DNA of 64,000 bases. Source: Candidatus Kapaibacterium thiocyanatum. Its GTDB lineage: Bacteria > Bacteroidota > Ignavibacteria > Kapaibacteriales > Kapaibacteriaceae. The stretch covers positions 558,001 to 622,000 of the forward strand of contig MKVH01000024.1 in assembly GCA_001899175.1 (NCBI GenBank), in the 5' to 3' direction. A program made the position numbers and the translations under genes. The number at the start of each line of letters is the position of its first letter. Positions within the stretch are counted from its first letter, which is position 1. Of the stretch, positions 43,876 through 52,792 are shown piece by piece. The notes under the pieces are model-generated. The model did not search any database, had not been told where the DNA came from, and worked only from the letters and a program-made list of their open reading frames with translations.

Positions 43876-45864
43876 ATGCTTGCCCTTCTCCGCCCTCTCC
43901 TGTGCGCACTGCTCCTGTTATCCGTGATTCCTGCCGCAGCGCAGGACAAACAACACATCACCTTCGATCCTGTCGCACGCATTACCGGAACGGCCGGCGA
44001 TACGATCGTCGTCAAGGTGACCGGCCGTATGGACAAGGGATGGCATACCTATTCCACACGTGAGACGCTCGGACCCGAAGGCCTCGGTCCTACGCCGACC
44101 TTCGTCAGCGTCGAGCCCGGGTCCGTATTGAAGGCAGCCGGCAAGGCCCGGTTCGACAAGTTCAAGTCCGTCTTCGATTCGAGCTTCATGGTGACGACGG
44201 AGAAGGTCACGGGTACGTTCTCCATCAGCGTGCCGGTACGCCTGAATCCGAAACTCCAGCTCGGCACGAATTCTGCGACGGTCATCGTGAACGTCCAGAT
44301 ATGCGATACGATGTCGTGCCTGCCGTCCAAGGACTACAAGGTTCCGGTCACGGTGGAGATCACGGCCGTCGCCGATCCTGCCGTGGTGGCAGTCGCCGAA
44401 GCCGATGCGCCGGAACAGGGTGGTTCGGAACAGCCTGCCGCAACGACATCTTCGACGGCGGCATCCAAGCCGGCAGTGGCCGCATCCAACGCAGGTGATG
44501 CCGATATCGAGGCAGCGAAGAAGGAAGGACTATGGTCGATCTTCCTCCTCGGTCTGCTGGTAGGATTCGGTTCACTGGCTACACCGTGTGTCTATCCCAT
44601 GGTGCCCATCACCGTATCGTTCTTCACCAAGAGGCACGAGAAGGCCAAGGGCAAGCAACTCCGCGACGCACTCATCTTCGCCCTGGGTATCATCCTGACG
44701 TTCTCGCTGATCGGCATTCTGATCTCGGCCTTATGGGGTGCGAGTGCCGTGGGACAGATCGCCTCGAATCCATGGATCAATCTCGGTATCGGTACGCTCT
44801 TCTTCGCCCTCGCCTTCAACCTCTTCGGTGCATACGAAATCCAGGTCCCCGTCGGCATCCTGAACGCTCTCAACAAGAAGTCGCAAGGCGACGGTCTGAG
44901 CTCGACCTTCCTGATGGGACTGACCTTCGCACTGATCTCGTTCACATGTACGAGTGCGTTCGTGGCCGGTATGATCGGCAGCGCTGCACAAGGCGAGTAC
45001 ATGGGGCCGGCCATCGGCATGGTGGGCTTCTCCGTGGCGTTCGCCGCGCCGTTCTTCCTCCTCGCCCTCTTCCCGTCGCTCATGACGCGCATGCCGCGTT
45101 CGGGTGGCTGGATGAACAACGTGAAGGTCGTACTCGGCTTCCTCGAACTCGGCTTCGCTCTTAAGTTCTTCAGTACGGCGGAATTCGTCTGGGGCTGGGG
45201 CATTCTGCCTCGAGACCTCTTCCTCGCCATCTGGATCGGTATCGCCTTCCTGACCGTGCTCTATCTCGTCGGGACGTTCCGCATGAAGCTGGACAGTCCG
45301 CTCGAATCCGTGAGTGGTCTGCGTGCCATCTTCGCGGTGCTCTTCGCCTCGGTCGGGTTCTGGCTGCTCTCCGGTATCGGGGCGAAGCCCCTCGGTGAGA
45401 TCGACGCGTTGATGCCTCCGCTGAACTATCACGAAGTGCTCGATGCAGGCAGCGGTAATACGTCGGTCACGAGTGCCGGCGTCGGTGGTCCGGTATCCGA
45501 CGCGAAGGAAGTGTGGTTCGACGATCTCGACAAGGCCAAGGCCGAAGCGCAACGCACGGGCAAGCCGATCTTCATCGACTTTACGGGCTTCGCCTGTACG
45601 AACTGCCGCTGGATGGAACTGAACATGTTCCCGAAGAGCGGTATCCGGAGTCGTATGGACAAGTACGTTCTCGTCCGGTTGTATACGGACAGACCGTCCG
45701 AGCCCTTCATCTCCAACCAGCGCATGCAGGAAACGCAGTACGGTACCGTGGCATTGCCGCTGTACGTGGTGCTGTCGAGGGAGGGAACCTACATCGCCAA
45801 GAAGGCATTCACGCGCAACGAGCAGGACTTCACGACGTTCCTCGATGCGGGGCTGTCTTCCTGA
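43876..45864 (+). CDS. dsbD: Thiol:disulfide interchange protein DsbD
   Basis: DsbD carries electrons from cytoplasmic thioredoxin to periplasmic thiol proteins. The 662-residue protein has a signal peptide (LLRPLLCALLLLSVIPAAAQ). A periplasmic alpha domain has a C-x4-C pair (CDTMSC, about residues 144-149). An eight-helix membrane domain (about 215-530) has the two redox cysteines in LATPCVYPMVP and SFTCTSAFVAG. A C-terminal thioredoxin-like domain has CTNC (about residues 577-580) within FIDFTGFACTNCRWME. All six functional cysteines are therefore present. Cytochrome c maturation or Dsb partners are not in the window. Confidence 0.94.
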   Translation: MLALLRPLLCALLLLSVIPAAAQDKQHITFDPVARITGTAGDTIVVKVTGRMDKGWHTYSTRETLGPEGLGPTPTFVSVEPGSVLKAAGKARFDKFKSVFDSSFMVTTEKVTGTFSISVPVRLNPKLQLGTNSATVIVNVQICDTMSCLPSKDYKVPVTVEITAVADPAVVAVAEADAPEQGGSEQPAATTSSTAASKPAVAASNAGDADIEAAKKEGLWSIFLLGLLVGFGSLATPCVYPMVPITVSFFTKRHEKAKGKQLRDALIFALGIILTFSLIGILISALWGASAVGQIASNPWINLGIGTLFFALAFNLFGAYEIQVPVGILNALNKKSQGDGLSSTFLMGLTFALISFTCTSAFVAGMIGSAAQGEYMGPAIGMVGFSVAFAAPFFLLALFPSLMTRMPRSGGWMNNVKVVLGFLELGFALKFFSTAEFVWGWGILPRDLFLAIWIGIAFLTVLYLVGTFRMKLDSPLESVSGLRAIFAVLFASVGFWLLSGIGAKPLGEIDALMPPLNYHEVLDAGSGNTSVTSAGVGGPVSDAKEVWFDDLDKAKAEAQRTGKPIFIDFTGFACTNCRWMELNMFPKSGIRSRMDKYVLVRLYTDRPSEPFISNQRMQETQYGTVALPLYVVLSREGTYIAKKAFTRNEQDFTTFLDAGLSS

Positions 45865-45892
45865 TCCATCCGGTGCCTCTCGCGGCACGGAT

Positions 45893-46348
45893 CTAATAGA
45901 CGATTCTGTAGAGGAGCCATTCCTGCATCCAGGTGGCTCCTCGTTTCGCATAGAAATCGCGTGCGAGCTGGTTCCAGTCCAGCACTTGCCATTCCATCCT
46001 GCCGCAACCGCGTGTACGGCCGAGTCCGGCCACATGATCGAAGAGCATGCTCCCGACGCCATGACGGCGTGCGTCGTCGAGAACGAAGAGGTCTTCGAGA
46101 TAGATGGTGGGCCGTGCGAGGAACGACGAATAGGTCTCGAAGTGAATGGCATATCCTGCCGCATGGCCGTCGAGGTCGGCGAGTACCGCTTCGAATCGGC
46201 GACGTTCTCCGAAGGCATCGTTACGGAGACGCGCTACGGCATCGGGTTCCGGACGTGGGAGGGATTCGTAGTCGGCCAGGGCATTGACAAGGGCGATGAA
46301 GTCGTCGAATCGTTCGGGAACGAGGGGAGACAGTGTGACGTGCGGCAT
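45893..46348 (-). CDS. GNAT family N-acetyltransferase
   Basis: This 151-residue GCN5-related acetyltransferase has the acetyl-CoA region IYLEDLFVLDDARRHGVGSMLFDHVAGLGRTRGC (about residues 82-115) with the R-x-x-G-x-G/S loop (RRHGVGS), and a closing WQVLDWNQLARDFYAKRGA, typical of the family. The shape is closest to diamine/spermidine N1-acetyltransferase-like members, but the substrate is unknown. It lies 19 bases downstream of panC. Confidence 0.88.
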   Translation of the reverse strand: MPHVTLSPLVPERFDDFIALVNALADYESLPRPEPDAVARLRNDAFGERRRFEAVLADLDGHAAGYAIHFETYSSFLARPTIYLEDLFVLDDARRHGVGSMLFDHVAGLGRTRGCGRMEWQVLDWNQLARDFYAKRGATWMQEWLLYRIVY

Positions 46349-46367
46349 GCGATACCTGCGGTGTGGA

Positions 46368-47243
46368 TCATGGGCGGGCGGCGTGCCGGTCTCCGACCCT
46401 GCACGTCATGTTGTCGATCAGCCGTGTAGACCCCAGACGTGCGGCGATGAGCAGGACGATGTCGGCGCCGTCGTCGAAAGATGAAGGTCGTTGCAGGGAG
46501 TCGGCGAGAACGGCACTGGCATAGTCGACCGACAGTTCCGGCACGCTTGAAAGGACATCCTTCATCGTCCGCTCGATACCGTCGGGCGACGTCATGCCGC
46601 CTTCGGCCTCGGCGATGCCTGCCGTCAGCGCCCTGAACAGCACGGTGGCCTTCTGCCGATCCTGTGCGGACAGATAGATGTTGCGCGAACTCATGGCGAG
46701 GCCGTCGGCCTCGCGGATCGTAGGCTCTACCGTGATCGTCACGGGAACACCGAGATCACGTACGAGGCGCTTCACGACACAGGTCTGCTGATAGTCCTTG
46801 GCGCCGAACAATGCCTCATGCGGTTGCATCGCGATGAGCAGTTTGGCGACGACCGTTGCCACACCGTCGAAGTGGCCGGGGCGGAAACCGCCTTCGAGCG
46901 GCTCGGTGACACCCGTGATATGGATGGAGGTGGCGTATCCGTCGGGATACATTTCCTCGACCGCAGGGGCGAAGATGATCGAGCCTCCTGCATCGCCGAC
47001 CGTGGCGACGTCGCGTTCGAAGTCCCGCGGATATCTGCCGAAGTCTTCATTCGGACCGAACTGTGTGGGGTTCACGAAGATGGACGTCACGGTATGGACG
47101 TGACGCGATGCCGATGTGCGCACGAGCGATGCGTGCCCTTCATGGAGAAATCCCATCGTCGGCACGCAACCGATCGTCGATCCCGTACGTCGCAATTCTT
47201 CCGCCCGTTCCTGCATGCCCCTGACGGTCGTGATGATCTCCAT
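46368..47243 (-). CDS. panC: Pantoate--beta-alanine ligase
   Basis: PanC joins pantoate and beta-alanine with ATP to make pantothenate, the CoA precursor. The 291-residue protein has VPTMGFLHEGHASLVR (residues 27-42, with the HxGH-like ATP motif), SIFVNPTQFGPNEDFGRYPRD, LFGAKDYQQTCVVKRLV and the KMSKS-equivalent region around MSSRNIYLS. The start at 47243 (MEIITTVRG) is preferred to the ATG four codons upstream. panB and panD are not in the window. Confidence 0.95.
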   Translation of the reverse strand: MEIITTVRGMQERAEELRRTGSTIGCVPTMGFLHEGHASLVRTSASRHVHTVTSIFVNPTQFGPNEDFGRYPRDFERDVATVGDAGGSIIFAPAVEEMYPDGYATSIHITGVTEPLEGGFRPGHFDGVATVVAKLLIAMQPHEALFGAKDYQQTCVVKRLVRDLGVPVTITVEPTIREADGLAMSSRNIYLSAQDRQKATVLFRALTAGIAEAEGGMTSPDGIERTMKDVLSSVPELSVDYASAVLADSLQRPSSFDDGADIVLLIAARLGSTRLIDNMTCRVGDRHAARP

Positions 47244-47321
47244 GTCACATTCCAATGTTGATGCGGCACAAGATAGGTGTTTGGTCGACAGTTGCAGTCA
47301 TGGATCGATACGGAGTTGCCG

Positions 47322-48122
47322 ATGCTCAGCAGGCTCATTGCATTCGCCGACGGGCGGGGAAGAGGTCTCCCATTCCGCATGCTCTTCTTCACCCTCCTTC
47401 TCGTTATCTACGATGGCGAGGGGCAGACGTTCGGTGTCGACGATACATCGGACGTGATCGACTACGGGTTGTTCGATTCGTTATGGACCGACGCGCTCGG
47501 CCAGGGCAAGCTTTCCACGTATGCCGTCAGGAGCGAGCCCTTCGGTCGGTTGGCCGGTATGTTCGCCGGCGCACAGCCGCAGGCCTACGGTCCGGTAGCG
47601 CGCAGCGCGTTCTGGATAAATGCCTATCTGCTCTGCCTATGGCAGGTGATGGAGAGGTCGGCAGGATACAGGTCCACGATCTGGGACTCGACGCTGCTGA
47701 GGCGCGATACCTTCATCGTGGCGGGAGAGCCCGTCGTCCTCCATGGCATGAGGGAACGGGCACGGGACCATGGGGCGACCGTGCTGGTGGCGATGACGTT
47801 CGCGACGGGTAGTTCGCATGCGCCACCGTTTCCGCCTCGCGCCGTTCGTGCCCGTACGTGGTATCGGCAGTTGCGGGATCAGGCGCGTCGCGTGATCCGA
47901 AGCGAGCGATTCGTTCTCTACGATCCGGCAGGTCATGTCCTCCAGCTCGCCGGATTCTTCAGGCCATATCTGGACGGAATGGTTTCGGAACGGGGCTCGG
48001 TCGTCCAGTTCTTCCTGCCCTATGTGTCGGAATCGATGGCTGCCTCTCTCGGACTGCGCCCGCACGACCTTCGTATCGTCATCAGCGATCGCATCGAACG
48101 GTGGGCGCGTCGCCGGGGTTGA
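47322..48122 (+). CDS. Secreted DUF547 domain protein
   Basis: This 266-residue protein has a hydrophobic N-terminal segment at about residues 19-34 (FRMLFFTLLLVIYDGEGQ) after a basic start, so it is probably exported. The following domain has RSAFWINAYLLCLWQVMER, the core signature of DUF547 (AFWINAYN), and a later GSSHAPPFPPRAVRA in the place where the family has a GxxSCPxL motif. DUF547 proteins have no assigned activity, though a thiol-protease-like fold has been suggested. The ATG at 47322 is chosen; a start at 47277 is also open. Confidence 0.68.
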   Translation: MLSRLIAFADGRGRGLPFRMLFFTLLLVIYDGEGQTFGVDDTSDVIDYGLFDSLWTDALGQGKLSTYAVRSEPFGRLAGMFAGAQPQAYGPVARSAFWINAYLLCLWQVMERSAGYRSTIWDSTLLRRDTFIVAGEPVVLHGMRERARDHGATVLVAMTFATGSSHAPPFPPRAVRARTWYRQLRDQARRVIRSERFVLYDPAGHVLQLAGFFRPYLDGMVSERGSVVQFFLPYVSESMAASLGLRPHDLRIVISDRIERWARRRG

Positions 48123-48322
48123 CGATATTTGCAGTCCCGTCCTGCGGGAACGGAATACCATCATGGCGAAGATCGATGGGGATGGCGTTCCGTACCACGA
48201 ACTGGCCAGCGATGCGCCCTCATTCTCATCGGCGGTGGTTCATGCGGAGGTAGGGGCGAAGGCCGGCCCGGTCGCGCAGCCCGTGGCCCTGGAAGCGGAA
48301 GACACGTGCGAGAGCTTGTCGA

Positions 48323-48663
48323 GCGGACCTCTTCCTCGTGCATCGTGTGGGGGACCGTATCGATGGGCTGGAGATCAAGGCCATCGGCGTCATCGGATAC
48401 GATGCGACCGAAGGAGCGTACGTAACGTATCCGTTCGACAATCACGGAGCCGTTGGTACGTATAAGGCCACCTCGACGGACGGAACGTGACGATCACGGG
48501 GAGATCGGGACGTTTTATCGGTACGTTCAACGACGAAGGAACGGCATTGTCCGGTACCTGGGAACGGTCAGACGACGGTTCGAATTGGGTATCTTGGATG
48601 ACCGTCATACTGCAGAAGATCGACCAGCAGAACATTCATGCCTCCAATTTCAGAACGCTATGA
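48323..48663 (+). pseudogene. Broken DUF1579-like gene (single-base deletion)
   Basis: Two reading frames together give a coherent DUF1579-like C-terminal half. The first frame (48323-48490) reads DLFLVHRVGDRIDGLEIKAI and ends in TSTDGT-stop. The second frame (from 48487) reads VTITGRSGRFIGTFNDEG, then GTWERSDDGSNWVSWMTVIL and ends at 48663. The join ACGTGACGATC would read DGTWTITG if one G were added (TGG for tryptophan), as expected in the family. So a one-base deletion near 48489 breaks the gene. The 160-base region upstream (from an ATG at 48163) has the right length for the missing N-terminal part but no recognisable sequence, so further damage is likely. The second frame overlaps the ilvE start by four bases. 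A sequencing error cannot be excluded. Confidence 0.65.
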
Positions 48664-49727
48664 TCATCGAAACAGTAACAAGTCCGCGCCTGGATGTCGA
48701 AGCGGTGCGCAGTGGAGCCCTTACGAACGTGCCTGGCGATCACATGGTGATTTCGCGCTATCGTGATGGTGAGTGGTCCACACCGGCGATCCAGCCCTAT
48801 GGGGACATCTCCCTGTCCCCCCTGGCCCTCGGCCTGCATTATGCGCAGACCGTCTTCGAAGGGATGAAGGCCTATCGCTGGCAGGATGGACGGGTGGCGA
48901 TCTTCCGCGATACGAAGCATCACGAGCGCTTCAACCGTTCGCTCACCCGTATGTGCATGCCCACGGTGCCGCAGGAATTCTTCACGAAGGCGATGCCCGC
49001 GCTGATCGATTCCGATCGCGACTGGGTGCCGCCCGGACCCGATTCGGCCTACTATATCCGTCCGTTCGTCTTCGCCAGCGAAGAGCGCATGGGGATCAAG
49101 GTATCCGACGAGTACATCTTCATGATCGTCGGCGGCCCCTTCCGTCCTATCTACACACGTCCGCTCCGTGTCAAGGTCGAGCGCGACTTCGTCCGCGCAG
49201 CCGCAGGTGGTACCGGATCCGCCAAATGCGGCGGCAACTACGCCGCCGCGATGCTGCCCACGAAGCTCGCACAGCAGCAGGGATTCGATCAGGTACTGTG
49301 GACCGATGCCAGGGATCATCACTATATCGAGGAATCCGGAACGATGAACGTCTGCTTCATCGTCGACGGAGCCCTGGTGACGCCGGCCACGACCGATACG
49401 ATTCTCGACGGCGTGACGCGAGATGCCGTCCTTACGCTCGCCCAGGACATGGGTCTGCGCGTCGAGGAACGTCCGGTAACGGTCGACGAACTGCGCGCGG
49501 GCATTCCCGCAGGGCATGTCACGGAAGCCTTCGGCGTCGGTACGGCCGCGAGCATCGCTCCCATCGGTGCCGTTTCCATCGACGGTGACGAGTTCACCCT
49601 CGACGTACAACCCGGCTGCACGATGTTCGCCCTCAAGCAACGCCTCAACGCCGTGCGCTTCGGAGAGATTCCGGATTCGCATCACTGGATGTCCATCGTC
49701 GACGGCGCTGCGAGCCAATGGAGATAA
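48660..49727 (+). CDS. ilvE: Branched-chain-amino-acid aminotransferase
   Basis: This PLP enzyme makes or degrades Val, Leu and Ile. The 355-residue protein is of the longer BCAT type (eukaryote/actinobacteria-like). It has LHYAQTVFEGMKAYRWQDG (about residues 60-78), AYYIRPFVFASE, GGTGSAKCGGNYAAAMLP (the lysine in this GSAKxGGNYA segment binds PLP), and EESGTMNVCFIVDG. The ATG at 48660 overlaps the last codon of the broken gene upstream; a much longer open frame starting at 48453 would run through that pseudogene and is not used. Confidence 0.95.
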   Translation: MIIETVTSPRLDVEAVRSGALTNVPGDHMVISRYRDGEWSTPAIQPYGDISLSPLALGLHYAQTVFEGMKAYRWQDGRVAIFRDTKHHERFNRSLTRMCMPTVPQEFFTKAMPALIDSDRDWVPPGPDSAYYIRPFVFASEERMGIKVSDEYIFMIVGGPFRPIYTRPLRVKVERDFVRAAAGGTGSAKCGGNYAAAMLPTKLAQQQGFDQVLWTDARDHHYIEESGTMNVCFIVDGALVTPATTDTILDGVTRDAVLTLAQDMGLRVEERPVTVDELRAGIPAGHVTEAFGVGTAASIAPIGAVSIDGDEFTLDVQPGCTMFALKQRLNAVRFGEIPDSHHWMSIVDGAASQWR

Positions 49728-49734
49728 GGGCGGT

Positions 49735-51966
49735 ATGAGCGATGCGCCAGCAGAGTCGCGCATCCTTCCGCTTCAGTACCTGAAGGGGATCGGCCCACGA
49801 AGGGCGGAAGCACTGGCCAAGGATGGTCTCGTGACGATCGAGGACGTGCTCCTGTACGTACCACGGAGCTACGTGGATCGTAATGCCGCACCCAGTATCG
49901 CCGCCCTGCACCAATCGTACCGTCGGCCCGATCTCTGGAACGGCGACGCTGCTTCCATCGCCAAGGTCACGTCGGAAGTGACGCTCATCGCCGCCGTGCA
50001 CGACGTACGCGAAAGCACGGTGGGCAAGGGACGCCGCATGCTGTCCGTCGTCATCACCGACGGCAGCGGCAGTACGGCCAAGCTGGTATTCTGGAACATG
50101 GTCGACTACTACAAACGTGCACTGACCCAGGGCCAGTACGTCGTCGTGAGCGGTACTCCGGAATACGAGCCACGATTCAACCAGATCTCGTTCCATCATC
50201 CCGAGATCGAACGCATCGACGAGGAGGACATGGCCGACTACCGGTCGGGCGTGATCCTGCCGAAGTACACGCTGACGCAGGGCATGCGCAATGCCGGCAT
50301 CACGATGCGGCTCATGCGGGACATGGTAGGGCAGGTCATCGACAAGGCCATCGGTACGATGGTCGATCCCGTACCCGTCGACATACGCCAGCGCCTGCGG
50401 ATGATTCCACGCGATCGTGCGTTGAGGGAACTGCATTTCCCGTCGTCGCTGCAGGCCATCAACGATGCACGCCAGCGCATGAAGTTCGAAGAGCTGTTCT
50501 TCTTCCAGTTGCTGCTGGCCGTACGGCGGAGGTCGCGTAAACGTCCGGAGAACGGTCTCGTCGTATCGCCGAAGAGTCCTCGCGCACGGGCTCTCACGGA
50601 ACGTCTTCCCTTTCAGCTCACCGGGGCGCAACGCCGCGTGATCCACGAAATCACCAACGATATGTCGTCCGGTGTGCCCATGAACAGGCTGCTCCAGGGC
50701 GACGTCGGTTCGGGCAAGACGATCGTGGCATTGCTCTGCATGCTCTGTGCGGTCGACAACGGATATCAGACGCTCATCATGGCGCCGACCGAAATCCTCG
50801 CGGAACAGCACTACAACGGCATCCGGCGGTTGCTCGACGGGACGGACATACGGATCGTCCAGCTCGTCGGTGGACAGAAGAAGGCCATGCGCGCAGCGGC
50901 GCTGAGCGAGATCGCGGCAGGCGAGGCCCAGATCATCGTCGGTACGCATGCCATGTTCGAAGCCGACGTCCGGTACAGGAACCTGGGTCTGATCGTCATC
51001 GACGAACAGCACCGGTTCGGTGTGGCACAGCGTGCCGCATTGCAGCGGCTCGGCAAGGACTCGCACGATGAGGGGCCGCGGGTGCCGCATATCCTCGTCA
51101 TGTCCGCTACGCCGATTCCCCGTACGTTGAGCATGACCGTCTATGGTGATCTCGACGTCTCCGTCATCGACGCCATGCCGGCGGAACGCCGCCCGATCAG
51201 TACCCACGTCGTCTTCGAATCGCAGATCTCCGACGTCCACCGGTTCATCCGCGAGCAGGTCGCCGAGGGCCGCCAGGCCTACATCGTCTATCCTCTCGTG
51301 GAGAAGAGCGAGAAGCTCGAGCTGAAGTCCGCGGTCGAGCATCACGAGACGCTTCAGCATGAAGTGTTTCCCGATCTCAAGGTCGGCCTCCTTCATGGAC
51401 AGATGCTCTGGTACGAGAAGGAGGATGCGATGAAAGCCTTCCTGAACAGGGAGTTCGACATTCTCGTCGCCACGACCGTCGTCGAAGTCGGCATCGACGT
51501 GCCCAATGCCACGGTCATGCTCGTCGAGAATGCGGAACGGTTCGGTCTGGCCCAGTTGCATCAGCTACGTGGCCGGGTGGGCAGGAGCGGTCACCAGTCA
51601 TATTGCTTTCTCGCAACGAAGGATCATTTCCGGTACCAGATCAATCGAAGGACGACGGTCGAGGACCGGGCTGCCTCCGTCATCAGACTGAAGACGATGG
51701 AGGAGACGACGGACGGCTTCCGCATCGCCGAAGTCGACCTGTCGTTGCGGGGTCCGGGCGACGTGCTGGGCACCAGGCAAAGCGGTTTGCCGGAGTTCAG
51801 ATTCGCCGATCTGGTAACGGACGTTCCGGTGATCGCTCGAGCGAGAGAGGAAGCCTTCGGTCTTCTCGAACGCGATCCTCACCTGCGTGCGCAGGAACAT
51901 CGGCATGCCAGGGAAGTTCTGATCGCACTGTTCGAAGGAGCCTCCGGCTTCGTCAGCGTCGCGTGA
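49735..51966 (+). CDS. recG: ATP-dependent DNA helicase RecG
   Basis: RecG remodels stalled forks and branch-migrates Holliday junctions. The 743-residue protein has the N-terminal wedge/OB domain (about residues 10-240, LQYLKGIGPRRAEAL), the Walker A LLQGDVGSGKTIVALL (about 320-335), the DExH box VIDEQHRFGVAQRAAL (about 421-436), MSATPIPRTL, and the motif VI region QLRGRVGRSGHQSYC, followed by the RecG C-terminal wedge helices. It starts seven bases after ilvE. Confidence 0.96.
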   Translation: MSDAPAESRILPLQYLKGIGPRRAEALAKDGLVTIEDVLLYVPRSYVDRNAAPSIAALHQSYRRPDLWNGDAASIAKVTSEVTLIAAVHDVRESTVGKGRRMLSVVITDGSGSTAKLVFWNMVDYYKRALTQGQYVVVSGTPEYEPRFNQISFHHPEIERIDEEDMADYRSGVILPKYTLTQGMRNAGITMRLMRDMVGQVIDKAIGTMVDPVPVDIRQRLRMIPRDRALRELHFPSSLQAINDARQRMKFEELFFFQLLLAVRRRSRKRPENGLVVSPKSPRARALTERLPFQLTGAQRRVIHEITNDMSSGVPMNRLLQGDVGSGKTIVALLCMLCAVDNGYQTLIMAPTEILAEQHYNGIRRLLDGTDIRIVQLVGGQKKAMRAAALSEIAAGEAQIIVGTHAMFEADVRYRNLGLIVIDEQHRFGVAQRAALQRLGKDSHDEGPRVPHILVMSATPIPRTLSMTVYGDLDVSVIDAMPAERRPISTHVVFESQISDVHRFIREQVAEGRQAYIVYPLVEKSEKLELKSAVEHHETLQHEVFPDLKVGLLHGQMLWYEKEDAMKAFLNREFDILVATTVVEVGIDVPNATVMLVENAERFGLAQLHQLRGRVGRSGHQSYCFLATKDHFRYQINRRTTVEDRAASVIRLKTMEETTDGFRIAEVDLSLRGPGDVLGTRQSGLPEFRFADLVTDVPVIARAREEAFGLLERDPHLRAQEHRHAREVLIALFEGASGFVSVA

Positions 51967-52071
51967 AGGGCATCGGTCTTGCCGATCCCGGTCCGTAACT
52001 CGCTTCGCGACACGGCGCCAGGTGTGGAGAACGATCCACCGGACGTATCCTTCGGGTTCATCGCAGTGACG

Positions 52072-52079
52072 TAACTTTG
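52072..52079 (+). promoter_or_regulatory. -7 element of queE
   Basis: TAACTTTG matches TAnnTTTG exactly and ends six bases before the ATG at 52086, so the transcript would be leaderless or nearly so. A TTC, not TTG, lies 18 bases upstream. Confidence 0.45.
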
Positions 52080-52085
52080 TACTCT

Positions 52086-52790
52086 ATGTTCGTTCAGCCG
52101 ACACGTGAAATATTGCCTGTTGACGATCCGCTGACACTCGGATTCAACGTCAACGAAATCTTCTACTCGATCCAGGGAGAAGGTACACGTGCCGGCGTTC
52201 CCTGTACCTTCGTCCGTCTGCAGGGCTGCAAGCTCCGATGCGTATGGTGCGACACGCCCTATGCCCTGGACAAGCGCCATCGGGAGCGGTCGATGACAGG
52301 CGCCGACATCCTTGCCGAAATCGAACGCATCGGATGCCGGTTCGTCGAGTTCACGGGTGGGGAACCACTGGAGCAGATCAACGTCTTCCCACTCATGGCG
52401 CTGCTGTGCGACAAGGGCTATACCGTCGCCGTGGAAACGGGCGGTCATGTCGACGTCTCACTCCTGGACCGCCGCATCGTTCGTATCCTCGACGTCAAAT
52501 GTCCTGATTCGAAGATGTCGTCGCTCAACTACTGGCCCAATCTCGACGTTCTCGATGCCAACGACGAGGTGAAGTTCGTGATCGCTTCGCGCGACGACTA
52601 CGAATGGGCCCGCGACGTCGTCCGCAAGTATGCACTGGGAGAACGTACGGCAGCGGTCCTGTTCTCCTGTGTCTTCGATGCCGTGCCCTTCGTCGATCTC
52701 GTGAACTGGATTCTCGAAGATCACCTTCCCGTGCGGTTCCAGTTGCAGGTGCACAAGTTCGTGTGGGATCCTCAAACGCGGGGAGTGTAG
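52086..52790 (+). CDS. queE: 7-carboxy-7-deazaguanine synthase
   Basis: QueE is the radical SAM enzyme that contracts 6-carboxytetrahydropterin to CDG in queuosine/preQ0 synthesis. The 234-residue protein has FYSIQGEGTRAGVPCTFVR (about residues 26-44), the radical SAM motif CKLRCVWCDT (three cysteines at about 48, 52 and 55), FTGGEPLEQ for SAM binding and DVKCPDSKM. It uses the normal short CxxxCxxC loop. queC, queD and queF are not in the window. Confidence 0.95.
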   Translation: MFVQPTREILPVDDPLTLGFNVNEIFYSIQGEGTRAGVPCTFVRLQGCKLRCVWCDTPYALDKRHRERSMTGADILAEIERIGCRFVEFTGGEPLEQINVFPLMALLCDKGYTVAVETGGHVDVSLLDRRIVRILDVKCPDSKMSSLNYWPNLDVLDANDEVKFVIASRDDYEWARDVVRKYALGERTAAVLFSCVFDAVPFVDLVNWILEDHLPVRFQLQVHKFVWDPQTRGV

Positions 52791-52792
52791 CG

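Noticed and set aside
48163-48465. A 100-codon frame from ATG 48163
   Set aside because: Its second half is only the wrong frame of the DUF1579-like remnant; the first 50 residues have no recognisable features. It may be the damaged N-terminal part of that gene.
49645-51561. Antisense open frame opposite recG (638 codons)
   Set aside because: The sense strand encodes RecG with all motifs; the antisense frame is a GC-bias by-product.
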